Assembly: GCA_036362985.1 (NCBI GenBank) | Contig: JAYGXS010000007.1 | Coordinates: 9,318,439 to 9,382,438, forward strand | Direction of reading: 5' to 3' | Source of the DNA: Ligula intestinalis | Taxonomy: Eukaryota; Platyhelminthes; Cestoda; Diphyllobothriidea; Diphyllobothriidae | DNA length: 64,000 nucleotides | Shown: one piece after another, positions 13,401-22,179 of the stretch | Position numbering within the stretch: the stretch's first letter is position 1 | Layout: every line of letters begins with the position of its first letter | Position numbers and translations under genes: made by a program | Notes under the pieces: model-generated | Told to the model about the DNA's origin: nothing | Database searches by the model: none | What the model saw: only the letters and a program-made list of their open reading frames with translations

Positions 13401-16400
13401 CTTAATATTAAGGATATGCTGAATTTCCAGTATTGCCGCCCACCCTAGTCATATTTGTGGAGTCTTTACTTCAATATAATTCAGTATATTCGAGGGTACT
13501 TGCCTTTGAAAACAGTATTAAAAATGATACAATATCAAAGTATATTTTTATAGGCGAGGGAGTATCGTAAGGTAATAGATTAATCACCTAAATTGAGTGT
13601 TATCCGCTGTCGATAGCAATTGCCTTTTTCCTCTTTCTCCATTGCCATAGATTCAATTTGCCTTGGTTTCGAGATCTCAAAATTATCGTGAGCAATGACC
13701 TCGACGAAGATACCATTCTTTCTATGTATCAACAGGTAAGAAAATGTTGGGATGTTTTTTTTTACCTTTAACTGAACCCAACATTTACAAATAGCATATG
13801 CAAAAGGATTCGTGCTCTTCCTAAATTATAAAACCGATACTCACTTTTCAAGACCAAATGATCAGCAAATATTACTAGAACCTTATCCATTAATCTGTCT
13901 AACTATTTCGCCCAAACTTAGAACGAAAAATACAAGCAATCTTTGATAAATGGATTTGGATAGAGGATCCAGCTGTCTGATGCATATATGGTGACAATCT
14001 ATAGTGAGACCTTTACCGTATTTCTCTGAAAACATGGAGATGGTGATAAAGACCATATTAAGAAGGAAGCATTGTGTTCGAACGCCCAGTCTTCAAAGGG
14101 ACTAATGTAGACCTTTTGTTTGCCATCTTTCAAGCCCCAAATCTTGGCCCATCGTGATAAATTCAAGTTCATCAGTTGGCTTAAAAGGTTGGCATATGGC
14201 AGGAGTACTCAGACCACACAGTCAGTTCAATGTGTGTTTATGGTTTGAGTGGCCGACTGTCCGACGGAGAGTCAGGCTGAAATGATTCCTTACTGGCTTT
14301 CCAGATCCGTCTTATCCGGGCCTGTTACGGCCGCAGATCTGGGGACGGCGCCGGCCGCGCCAACTACCTGTGTCTTTTCGCGCCTTCACCGTTCTTGATT
14401 TGCTTATGGCATAGATGCGACGCAAATCTACTACCGCCATAATCTACTTCACGCCTATATCTCCGTTCTTGTTTTTTCACTGACGTGGGACACTCATAAG
14501 ACCTTTTTGGAACCGACAATTGAACTTTACGTAAGGAAGCTGTCGGTGTGCCGTGGGAATGGATTTCTCACCGAGTGGCTGACTGCCAGACTGAGAGTCA
14601 GACCGCAATGCTCACTTTTTAATGGCTTTCTCGTTCAATGTAATCCGATCCGGGCGCACCAACACGCGTACGGCCGGCTCTGTCCGCGGTCGTCACTTGC
14701 GCCCCCTCCCCTCCCTCAGGCCTTCCTGAAGTGGTCATTTCAGAGGGCCCAGTTTGTTGGGGGCGGGGGGAAAAAGGTGTGTTAGTTGCAGTGCAAGCCT
14801 ACTACCGCTAAAATCTAGGTCACCCCAACGTCACCGTCCCTGCACCCACTCTGACGTGGGACCCAGAGTGGCCTTCGTCGAGATCGCTAATCAAACTCTC
14901 ACATAGGAGATCACCGATGTGTTGTTGAAATAAATTGCCCTCTTCCACAGCGACGAGCGACGGCCTTGAGCGCAGTGGCTGACGCGGCTTAAGGGCACGA
15001 CGCCTTATCCAAAGTGGGTTAAGTTAGTGGAGAAGACCCTTGCCGCCGCAATCTTCAGGCCTAGTTCATTGTGGTAAGAGAAAAAGTGAGAAGCTAGATG
15101 ATACACATCGTGTATTCTGTATGGTTGTAGCGAAAATAGGTTGGGGCAGTCGCAAGTGGTAGTTTCGACAAGGAGAATGTTTTCCCAAATCACAAGTCAG
15201 TAAAGACAGGGTTGGAAGCCAGAGCTTTACTGCGCTAAAAGAGCCTTACAATAGCTACTGCCAAGTGAACGCAAGCGCTGCGTTCAGCGCCAGTTGAGTC
15301 CGTGGAAAGGTGTACTGTTGCGAAGCCTTACTTGCCGTGCTTTCTGCCTACAACCAATCAAATGAAGCGGAAGAATCGATTGTCTTCGAGCTTACATACT
15401 TATCAAGCGGCAGGTCAATCGATAGCGTAAGAAAGGCCGACAGCGCGTGGAGTGGATATTTCGTCACACTTCATGGCAGGCGAGAGCAGAATGGGTAAGG
15501 GCAGACCTCTACAAAGGATTTGACAGTCGGAGGAACGTGGCTTCGCACCCAAAAAGGGCGTCACTCAAAATGTTTGAGCTTGGCAGTCAAAACAAGATCT
15601 GCAGCCCGAACTCTGTGTGAGTAAGCCGTACGGATATGATTGGTTATGCCGGATTGGGGTTGGCAGGCACTGATGAATGCCCAATTGCTAGCAGCTGTGA
15701 ACGGTTGCGCGGACTGGGGTCAAAACAGGCCAACGCGTTCCACCACTCCAAAGTGCGGCTCGTGCGTGAACGCATTGCAGCCTGAAAGACGCCTGATCCG
15801 ATTCGTCCCAGTGCATATTCACTACTGGCTGTTCTAGGGTGCTCAAATTCTTTAAACAGAGAACCTTCCTCTACTCTATAAATCTCTGGGCCGCCCTGAG
15901 AGTTTTTAAAAAAGCAGGGAGCATTTGGCTATCATCTTAGATGTAAGTCCACTGAAGTCATTTGAAAACAATGTCTTCTGTAAAACGGCAAGAATTGTAG
16001 TATTAGTTTGGTCAGCTGAGCGAAGAATTAATGGAGTCCGTGGAAGGTATTTTTCGCATTATTTTTGCCTTATTACTGCGATAGGGTGGTGAATCAGACG
16101 TACAATATTCAAAACGCTAGGCAGAAGTGTATCAAAGGGCGGAAACCCGGAACACCGGTGTTATTGTTTAAAGAGGGTTAAATTGGCGGCACGCAAACTT
16201 TGTCCAAAACTGGCCCTAACTCTGACCCCAATTCTAAGGTTTAACTCGACTTTAACTTGACATCAACCTATCCCTAAGGCATTCTTCTGAGCCCAACCAA
16301 AACATAGCATGCCTACCTAAATTAACAAAGAAGGCTGGTAATGATAATAAAAAAGATGGATTGAAGATTATTTCCTATGTGAGATTGAGGTTTGGTTAGA

Positions 16401-19400
16401 CGATTTTTGTTAGAAAGTCGATTACCGTAATCTTCGACGGTTTTAATCCTGCGCTCCTAAGGCCCTCACGGTTTTAAATGTCTATTCTTAAAAAGGAAGG
16501 GTGCGTACCTCACTGAAAAGGGTCATTAAGTTTCACTTGCGCGTGAATTTATATTCCCATCGGTTGGTGAGCCAATGGCTGCCAGAGCTATAGGTTTAGC
16601 GTCTGGACACAAGGGGAAAGGAATATCTCGTACACTGAGTGGTGCATTTTCGCACTAGAACATTTAGATCGGTTGACGTCCAATATATTCCTGACAAATG
16701 TTACGAGGTGTATTGCCTCAGTTTTCACCCCTGCTTCCCAAATCGTTGGACGTATGGAAAATATATAATGCGGTTAACTGGTACCTGGAAATAAATCCTT
16801 TCCCTTCGAACATCTTTTTGGTGATTCCTGATTATTTTACGCGGCATGCATCTAATAAGTGTACGAGATATTCGATTGCATGGACTCGAGGAACTGTCGG
16901 CCGTTTTTGAATAGGCGGGCGATAACTGTCCGAGTCTTGTACTGATCAGAGGCTTGCCCAGTATCCAGGATATGCGTGGCTATTTTGGACAGGCAGAGTT
17001 GCCAAATTACGACTTCATAATGTTCATGAATGTGACTTTGACCACAATGTACTGAACCACAGTCTTTGCGTGAGACACTTTTTCTTCCTGAACTCCGTGG
17101 AGGTGTACACGTTCGATTTGGGCTGTTAGCATCAATCTGTGTTCTCATTGCTTTCAACGAGGCCATGCAGATTTTTAATTTGGCAAGGGCCACCGTCAGT
17201 TGCTTCAAAGTAAAACCTGTTCGTGGGGTTGATTGTCCCTGCTTATTATTAAGGGTCACTCAATTGACATGTTTGCGGTCGGGACAAAACTGGTCACCTG
17301 CCAGAAACAATCGGCCCTGGGTTGCGTTTGCAAATTGGTGGACATCAACGGCATCCCCACGGCAAAACTCAGTGAGAATGTGCATAAAATGAACATCCCA
17401 GGACGGAAACTCGCCTACCGCTTGTTTGACAGAAAGGGTAAGCGTATTCTAAACTTCAACTCTCGGGGCTTGTGCGTTTTGGTCAGGAACAACCTTTTAA
17501 CTTATTTTTCACGTTAGGTGTGGCCTTGCTGGATCTTATGCAAGCTGCGGACGAAAAGGAACCAATTGTTGGAGAACGTATTCTCTGTCGAAGTGCTTAT
17601 CATTCTGCGAAATCTGTCGAGATCATTCCGTCCGCGATCCGAAAGTTGCACATGGTCGTCTGGAAGGACGGAAAAGTAAGACAACTTATTTGCGTTTCAT
17701 GCGCTACTTATCTGTTCTCGTTCATTCGATAAATGTAAATTGAACGCAGGATAAGTTTTTCTGGAATGCGGATGAAACAAATTTTATGGTTTAGCCAGTA
17801 GTCAAGAAAAAAACTGTTTAGAATTTCATCTAGTTTCATGAAGTAAGTTTACTCTATCCACAACTATAATAATTTACCCATTTCTCTGTGTAGTGAGCAG
17901 CTCGATTTTCGTCTCCCAACCAACTTCTTCCACCAAATTATATTTCCTGGGATGCCAAATTTACAAAATATTTACCTATATATAGAGATTCCGGCTCGAA
18001 TCTCGGGTGATCCACACGTGTGATTGCCACACCTTTTCTGCACCCAGACCAATGAGCCCGATAACATCATCATATTTCCGATCACTTTCGACGAAGCAAC
18101 GGGTCCGTTGCTCAGTGATAGAGCAAAATACAGTAGATTCCCTACCACATGAAATGTCACCCGGAATTCTGAAATGCGTTTTCGATTCAAGCGAAATATT
18201 TACGTATGGTTTTAAAAATGACGATGATACAGCCTAATCTCAATTTCTTTTGGTCACATCAGGATGCCGGCCATTTAACGAGCTTTCTTCTGACCGCTAA
18301 GAAAAAGTATGTACTGTAAAAGAAGCTATTGAAGTATTGTGCCTTTTTGGAATTGATTTTGACTGTCTTTATAGATTCACCTTTATTTTTTGGAAAACAT
18401 GCACGAAAAAATTACTTATTTTAAGCGCTCAGTAGGAAATTACGCCTTCTTTAAATTTTTTACATAAGGAATGAGCATCTTTCGGTTTTAAAAAAATTTC
18501 TTATCATGGGCTTTTTTTACAATTTTCCGGTGTTCATTCATAGAATATCGTATCAGTCAATTTTTTAATGCTACCTTTACTGTATAAAGCATGCTCCATA
18601 TCTATTGCAACATTTAATGAAAACTATGTGAGATCTTCCTTAAACTATGGGCGAAAGCGTACTTTTCCTTAAACAGGATGTACGTAGTGCGCAGTTTTCA
18701 AACCTTGAATTCCCGTGAAGCAATCAGTATGTTTCAAAATTATTCGGCAAAAGGCTTACATCGGCTCAAAACGGAGCAATAGGTTGGGCGGAGAGAGATA
18801 AATGGGGCTGACAGCCGGTAGCCGCGAGCAAAGAGGGTGGAAACTCTCACGAGTCACAAAAAACGACATGACATAGCTCACGACGGCGCGAGCAATTCAA
18901 ACAGCCAAGAAAATCGATCGGCGCAATCGACTGACGCATGGGCGAATGGACGTTCACATCTATCTGACGCACATAGGAATACAGACACCTTGCTCTGACG
19001 ATGAAAACGAGCGAGCTTTTGAAACGTCACCCTGAATATACTTTGGTCTCAGAAATCGTCTCCTCTTCTTCCTCATCCGGGGATGATGTAAAGAAACATT
19101 TTTAAAACTGAAAGGTACCCTTTCCTTAATTATAAAATTTAAAGAAGGCGTGATTTTCTGCCAAACGAGTACAATAAATATTTCTTTCGTGCATGTTTTC
19201 CGAAAAATATTTTTGAATCTACGTATAAAGGCATTCAAACGCAATGACAAAACGGCATACTTCTTAAGTAGCTACTTTTTATAGTACATACTTTTTCTTG
19301 GCGGTCAGACGAAAGCTCTCTAAAAGGCGGGCAACCTGTAGCGTGCAAAATTTGTTGAGATTAGGCTATATGATAGGCTCTATTACAACCATCATGAGAT

Positions 19401-20763
19401 AGGGAGGAATCCACTGTACCTTAAGTCTTTGGATATTTAATACACCGCAATGGCCTCCTCCTGACATGCTTCAAACACTTTCAGCGGCTTGCTATCCGAT
19501 TTACGTATGCCCCCCCCCCCCACGGGCGGCAGTTTTTCTCCTTAAAATGCCACAAATTGCCTTCAGACGTAGACTTATGAACAATGCCTAAGGAGTATTT
19601 TTTACTGTCTGCCCTTCTTACGCAGTTCCATTACTCGAAACACCTCATTTTCTGCATCATAGCTGCTCTCTACCAAGAGGTACTTCAAAGGTATTTACCT
19701 ATATGTCCCTAATATAACCTGACCTGACCTTATGACCGAAAGGCCGCATGTTCGAATATCGGGTGATTCACAACTGGGATTGGATGGGATTGGATGACGG
19801 CAGTCTTTAGAACAGGCGTTTGAATAAGACTAGGTGTCAGCGGACAATGCGACAGAAATGACCATAAGCAAATCTCATCAATGGCTCTAGATTGCACAGC
19901 AAAGTATGATGAGGCGCGATAGTTCCATGACCCGACTGGTGAGTAATCGAAAACGTTGGCTAGTAATTTGACGAAACCAGCCCTTATGGAGGGATCTTAA
20001 TTTAAACTTAAATATCAAAACTGAGGCTACCATTTTCTCCTCCTTACATCCACATGGAATGATGGTGAAATATTTTCATTAAATGTATCGCAGTACGTGA
20101 GAAAGGAGCCCCATATAGCCTTTTAATTCAAATTTTCAGAAACTATCGAGCACTTGCGGTCATGTTATAAAAAAAGATGCTGGTCTGAGTCAAGTTGGCA
20201 CTGTTATAAGTTAAAAGAGGCATTGGGTGCGCATGCGGGATACATAGAAAGACTAGAATGACTGAAATATACACCTCTGAATTATTAACGTTCCTAAGCC
20301 GGCTATACCTGTACCTCGACCCGAATAAATCTCGGTCTTTAATTCGGTTATTTTACCAGTGAGCTCTGCTATTAAACCAGAAGCTAGCATCGCTGTTGGG
20401 ATATAGCCAATTGAGGATAGCAAACAAGTCACAAATGTTATTCCAATTTCCCCAACCTATTTCCTTAACGTTTCTCGGGCATTTCCGCTAGTAACATATG
20501 ATTCCGCCTAGCCGATAACCACCCCTCTCTCTCTCTCTCGTAACTGATGCCAACAACACTTTGTTTCATCGCACTAGGTGGCCTGCAACGTGCCCAGTCT
20601 TGAAGAGGTACGACGCCGTGTAAAGAAGAGCCTTGCCGAACTCAGACCAGATCACCGACGTCAACTCAATCCAACACCGTACAAAGTCTCATTGTCAGAG
20701 TCACAGTACCGTCTGATGCAGGCCATTTGGACCAGTTTGGCGTCAGGACAGGTGCTCAGCTAG
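1377..20763 (+). CDS. NAPRT: Nicotinate phosphoribosyltransferase (NAPRT), 3' seven exons
   Basis: NAPRT converts nicotinic acid and PRPP to nicotinate mononucleotide, the first step of the Preiss-Handler NAD salvage pathway, in the cytosol. Exons are 1377-1482, 8591-8833, 13122-13262, 13651-13735, 17254-17437, 17518-17675 and 20578-20763. All introns are GT-AG and all phases agree, giving 366 codons plus stop. Family motifs in order: [10 protein letters not shown] and GTHSHSF (the His region phosphorylated in bacterial and yeast relatives), [37 protein letters not shown] (phosphate-binding core), [29 protein letters not shown], and a C-terminal [14 protein letters not shown]. Known animal enzymes have roughly 540 residues, so about the first third lies upstream of the window. 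Introns carry SINE, PLE and foldback insertions but no exon is visibly broken. Probably functional. Confidence 0.93.
2113..2470 (+). pseudogene. Decayed duplicate of the NAPRT 1377-1482 exon and its downstream intron
   Basis: The segment repeats the preceding exon and about 250 bp of the following intron. 'tctcattcttttgtctccgc' at 2166-2185 corresponds to the [11 protein letters not shown] coding bases of the real exon. Downstream both copies share 'ctgtgggagt/ctgtgggatt', 'tgcttgcaac' and 'cccgattg.agatg'. The copy has lost the donor (gataggg in place of ggtaaga) and the GTSNVLAG part is scrambled, so it should not be spliced in. It reads as a local tandem duplication inside the intron that has since decayed. 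Confidence 0.75.
2690..2885 (+). mobile_element. tRNA-headed SINE with hammerhead-like tail
   Basis: The head is tRNA-like, with a B-box-like 'gagttcgaatccc' near 2756. It is followed by the family tail: 'ctgatgacggctaataggcc', 'agaaatggccattcc'. Tail bases correspond to hammerhead core elements CTGATGA and GAAA. The stem I strand is mutated relative to the better copies, so this copy is probably inactive. It lies inside an NAPRT intron. Confidence 0.75.
3849..4274 (-). CDS. Unrecognised 141-residue open frame in an NAPRT intron
   Basis: An uninterrupted frame of 141 codons with an ATG start runs antisense to NAPRT, in sequence otherwise dense in stops. The product is mixed: a hydrophilic middle with [14 protein letters not shown] and [14 protein letters not shown], and a more hydrophobic aromatic C-terminus. 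I recognise no domain. No clear splice sites, promoter or poly(A) signal define it. It could be an orphan gene, a remnant of a mobile element, or chance. Length alone favours something more than chance, but only weakly. Confidence 0.25.
   Translation of the reverse strand: MFDVTRYLSELVLCLKEHFVRFDLSAYQSQTIRFSIMYVATSPFLRKPEDADVFVASTQIQKKFLNAREAEFDIQVELTRGGCSGGDVYEHKRETGILDIIFDAEIYCFAIDFYFLNALNPTLFILKYRIPICFVKVNSTS
4355..4500 (+). repeat. Dispersed repeat, inverted partner of 1020-1160
   Basis: The reverse complement aligns with 1020-1160 over about 140 bp, with matches at 'gttcattgggttgact', 'gtatactgag' and 'gcgtttgttgat'. The copies are diverged. Non-coding; family unknown. Confidence 0.6.
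6405..6985. mobile_element. Foldback element (long-TIR MITE-like), copy 1
   Basis: Long imperfect terminal inverted repeats of about 200-250 bp enclose a short centre. The left arm has 'ctggctttttaacaagtttc', 'ccgaccgc' and 'ggtaggaaattacgccttct'. The right arm has the complements 'ggcgtaatttcctacc', 'gcggtcaaa' and 'ctcgttaaaaagctgg'. There is no transposase frame. Related copies lie at 18258-19340, 28322-28985 and 29353-30085. Probably a non-autonomous DNA transposon. Confidence 0.75.
7000..8580. other. NAPRT intron with a SINE-like remnant and a G-rich tract
   Basis: A decayed SINE-like piece lies around 7550-7800, with 'cagctaataagtcagaaatg' matching the family tail. A guanine-rich tract lies at 8239-8280. 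Otherwise no feature was recognised. Confidence 0.45.
8239..8280 (+). other. G-rich tract, possible G-quadruplex
   Basis: Several runs of three or more G occur within about 40 bases, including a run of about ten, on the NAPRT coding strand upstream of the exon at 8591. G-quadruplex formation is inferred from base pattern only. Confidence 0.5.
8591..8833 (+). CDS. NAPRT: NAPRT exon with [13 protein letters not shown]
   Basis: The acceptor is 'caaaag' and the donor 'gtaaga'. The first base completes the codon split at 1482. The exon encodes a variable linker ([16 protein letters not shown]) and the conserved [16 protein letters not shown] followed by VDTYNVLK. It ends two bases into the Lys codon completed by the first base at 13122. 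The linker is family-variable; the end is strongly conserved. Confidence 0.93.
8834..10890. other. NAPRT intron, AT-rich, one inverted-repeat element
   Basis: Very AT-rich sequence around 9150-9470, then the inverted-repeat element at 9484-9711, then sequence in which I see no gene or repeat family. Confidence 0.5.
9484..9711. mobile_element. Short inverted-repeat element
   Basis: Imperfect inverted ends of about 42 bp bound the element: 'aagtcgttttggcaaacaag' and 'cggtcgttcatcatca' on the left, 'tgatggtgaatgaccg' and 'gcttgcaaatacgactt' on the right. The interior is CT-rich. No coding. MITE-like by structure; family unknown. Confidence 0.65.
10895..11310 (+). repeat. Dispersed repeat of about 400 bp, copy 1
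   Basis: Collinear with 53120-53545 over about 400 bp. Shared landmarks include 'gatttatttctgtagatttt/gatttatatcagtagatttg', 'cctaatctgt', 'aggtttc', 'gcctatcctatttt/gcctatcctatttc' and 'tataaccacc'. A third partial copy is at 53850-54030. No coding was recognised. It could be an old LTR or the end of a larger element. Confidence 0.7.
11795..11935 (-). mobile_element. tRNA-headed SINE copy
   Basis: On the minus strand this reads tRNA-like 'gtggcgcag', then a B-box-like 'gggttcgaccccc', then a degraded tail ending 'tcagaaatggccattc'. The tail lacks an intact CTGATGA. It lies inside an NAPRT intron. Confidence 0.7.
12080..12245 (-). mobile_element. tRNA-headed SINE copy
   Basis: The minus strand shows a tRNA-like head with a B-box-like 'cggttcgaggctcgg' and a tail with 'ggctgatgcc', 'cgaaatggccagtcc' and 'agtctcc'. 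It is the same family as the copies at 2690, 25840 and 60609. The hammerhead core is partly preserved (CTGATG, GAAA). Confidence 0.7.
13122..13262 (+). CDS. NAPRT: NAPRT exon with the phosphate-binding core (RIDSGDL)
   Basis: The acceptor 'cttcag' is followed by the base completing Lys, then [13 protein letters not shown] and [16 protein letters not shown]. The donor is 'gtacgt' at 13263. The RIDSGDL segment belongs to the type II phosphoribosyltransferase core that binds the nucleotide phosphates. The exon ends two bases into a Gln codon completed at 13651. Confidence 0.95.
13651..13735 (+). CDS. NAPRT: NAPRT exon with [11 protein letters not shown]
   Basis: The acceptor is 'gccatag' and the donor 'gtaaga'. 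This 85-base exon encodes [20 protein letters not shown] and then TILSMYQQ. The first base completes the split Gln codon and the exon ends in phase 0, matching the exon at 17254. The I-V-S-N-D/N motif is conserved across the family. Confidence 0.94.
14225..14890. repeat. GC-rich two-unit repeat in an NAPRT intron
   Basis: Two related units (about 14225-14520 and 14555-14890) share, in order, 'gagtggc.gact', 'gagagtcag', 'ctactaccgc.a.aatct', 'cccgttc/ccgtcc'-type segments and 'ctgacgtgggac'. The sequence is more GC-rich than its surroundings. The 'ggcgcggcc' word also recurs near 62.1 and 62.4 kb. No coding; family unknown. Confidence 0.55.
14895..16850. other. NAPRT intron, no recognised feature
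   Basis: Moderately GC-rich to 15.8 kb, then AT-rich. Short open frames only, with no recognisable protein or RNA. Confidence 0.5.
16855..17090 (-). mobile_element. Penelope-like element remnant, C-terminal GIY-YIG region
   Basis: The minus-strand frame encodes [19 protein letters not shown] and then KNGRQFLES, typical of the C-terminal part of PLE GIY-YIG endonucleases (compare HLLDTGHSVDPKTSFRV in the copy at 57 kb). It is truncated on both sides and lies just upstream of the NAPRT exon at 17254. Confidence 0.6.
17254..17437 (+). CDS. NAPRT: NAPRT exon with [10 protein letters not shown] and LGCVCKLV
   Basis: The acceptor is 'tattaag' and the donor 'gtaagc'. The exon encodes [37 protein letters not shown] and [15 protein letters not shown]. 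It starts in phase 0 and ends one base into a Gly codon. The G-T-x-L/V-V-T motif and the G-C-V-x-K-L-V strand are hallmark family segments. Confidence 0.95.
17518..17675 (+). CDS. NAPRT: NAPRT exon with the DLMQAADE region
   Basis: The acceptor is 'cgttag' and the donor 'gtaaga', 80 bases after the preceding exon, which makes this the shortest intron in the gene. It encodes [20 protein letters not shown] through HMVVWKDGK. This matches the family's C-terminal barrel region, which is less conserved than the core. Confidence 0.92.
17985..18235 (+). mobile_element. Degraded SINE-like pieces
   Basis: 'cggctcgaatctcgggtgat' at 17991-18010 matches the B-box region of the SINE family (compare 19746 and 37325). 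Another tRNA-like start, 'ttgctcagtgatagagc', lies near 18109. The tails are not recognisable. Probably two fragmentary insertions. Confidence 0.45.
18258..19340. mobile_element. Foldback element, copy 2, with a nested PLE fragment
   Basis: The left arm starts 'tcaggatgccggccatttaa', with 'tctgaccgct' and 'gtaggaaattacgccttctt'. The right arm contains the complements 'aaagaaggcgtgattttctg', 'ggcggtcaga' and 'agctctctaaaaggcgggc'. The centre is interrupted by a PLE 3' fragment at 18735-19090, so the foldback element was there first. Confidence 0.75.
18735..19090 (+). mobile_element. Penelope-like element 3' fragment nested in a foldback element
   Basis: Closely related to 22960-23330: 'caaaacggagcaataggt', 'gacagccgg/gacagccag', 'ggtggaaac', then 'gctctgacgatgaaa', 'agcttttgaaacgtca' and a 'cttcttcctc.tc.gggg' end. 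It corresponds to the 3' region after the PLE endonuclease. Confidence 0.7.
19340..20577. other. Last NAPRT intron, right part
   Basis: A degraded SINE-like piece lies at 19728-19870 ('atgttcgaatatcgggtgat', then 'tggatgacggcagtc'). A poly-C tract lies at 19511-19520. Just before the last exon there is a CT-dinucleotide run ('ctctctctctctc'). Nothing else was recognised. Confidence 0.5.
20578..20763 (+). CDS. NAPRT: NAPRT terminal exon
   Basis: The acceptor is 'cactag'. The exon is phase 0 and encodes [39 protein letters not shown] and a terminal region ending SGQVLS, then TAG at 20761-20763. The R-R-x-x-N/S-P-x-x-Y-x-V-x-L-S segment is the conserved C-terminal motif of animal NAPRT. Confidence 0.94.
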   Translation: MACNVPSLEEVRRRVKKSLAELRPDHRRQLNPTPYKVSLSESQYRLMQAIWTSLASGQVLS

Positions 20764-21150
20764 CGTTTGCTTAAAAATGGAGCTTTCTTTCCTTACCCAC
20801 CCCCGATTTACTTCTAGACCCTGCTATTCCAATCCAACTATTTTTGAGGCACACAACTATTTGGATACATTGTTTATTCGCGCTCTTTTCATTAATTTCG
20901 CATAGTTAAAACACAATTTGTAGACACTCTTTGGGGGGGGGGGGGTAAATGAACACTCGCGCTGATCAGCTGGGTTGCAACAGTTCACTTGTGCTATTTT
21001 TTTGCTAAAAATACATAATGGTTAAAAATAAAGGTGCATAATGTCTCTCCTTCCCGCCTTCGTTCTCGCTGTTCACAATATCCTGGGTCGAGGCTCAAGT
21101 ACAAATCGATCGATTTGTTCTAAAGACCTTCTTTTCATCATCTCCGAAAA
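20764..21150 (+). other. Presumed NAPRT 3' untranslated region
   Basis: Follows the NAPRT stop. Holds a run of about twelve G near 20935-20945 and a candidate poly(A) signal AATAAA at 21027-21032, about 265 bases after the stop. The true cleavage site cannot be seen. Confidence 0.45.
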
Positions 21151-21495
21151 GGAAGAAGCAGGGGTAATTTCTGGGAGCAAGTTTTATTTTAGCTGACGTT
21201 TCAAAAGCCTTCTCGGTTCCATCGTCAGAGCGTGGTAACTGTTATCCTGCTGGTGTCAGTAAGTGTGTCCAACCGCTAGCCTGATGCCTGATGCCCACGT
21301 GTCAATTGATTATACCGATTGATTTTGGTGGCTGTTTGAATTGCTCACGCCCTCGCCGGCGCCTCCATGAGGTGTGTTAAATCAATTATGTGCCTCCTGA
21401 GCGTTTCCACCTTCTTCGCTAGTGGCTACCGGCTGTCGGCCCTGCGTATCTTCCACCGCCCGATCTATTGCTCCGTTCTGAGCAGCTGTTACCCA
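21150..21495 (-). mobile_element. Penelope-like element 3' end, inverted relative to 22180-23335
   Basis: The reverse complement matches 22960-23325 closely: the 'gaagaagcaggggtaatttc' end, 'tgacgtttcaaaagcc', 'cgtcagagcgtggta', and then the segment whose translation reads RCVKS..CLLSVSTFFASG in both copies. The two copies form an inverted pair around the PLE endonuclease fragment. Confidence 0.75.
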
Positions 21496-22179
21496 TGCGC
21501 ATTCTCTACTTCAGAAGGAGCCTCCTCATTGGTTACTAGCGCAGCTTTGTAAAAACTCTTATCGCAGGGGGTTAAGTAAGTTAAACCCAAGCAACTGTGA
21601 TCTTCCGACCATGGATACTTAGTAGAGGAGGGGTCAGTTGAGGCCAGAAATAGTAGGAATAGTTCATTGTGTACACTAAGGAACGAAGACTAGATGAAAA
21701 GTGTTTTGACCTCGGAGCACATGTCATTTCACAGGAGCGCCGTGGACCTTAGTGATGTCTGGCGGACGAGGGTGGGGAAAAAGGGACATGTTCCAGTGGT
21801 GCTTGGGCAGCCGCGAGAACCTAGACGCAGGTGTGTGTCCCCGAGTGGATGTAGGCCAAGTCTCTGCAGGTCAGCGCGACTGGAAGCGCTGACTGAGGTA
21901 TTGGATGACCTTGAGGCAGTTGGCCTTGAACAATGACGTTGAACAAATAATGGAGGGCGTTGGCCATAAACGACTACTATACCCTGTTCAAACGCGTTCA
22001 GGCACATCGCAGTGACGAAAGTGAGCAATAGGATTGTCAGGTGAACAAACTCTTTCGATTTATGGCAAGGGAAGGTTCCTTTTTCACATGTTTTTATAAG
22101 TATTTCTGGCATTGGATTACAGTGAATTTCAGATTATATTCCTAACATCCTCCCCGGAAGAGTAATAGGAAGTAGAGAC

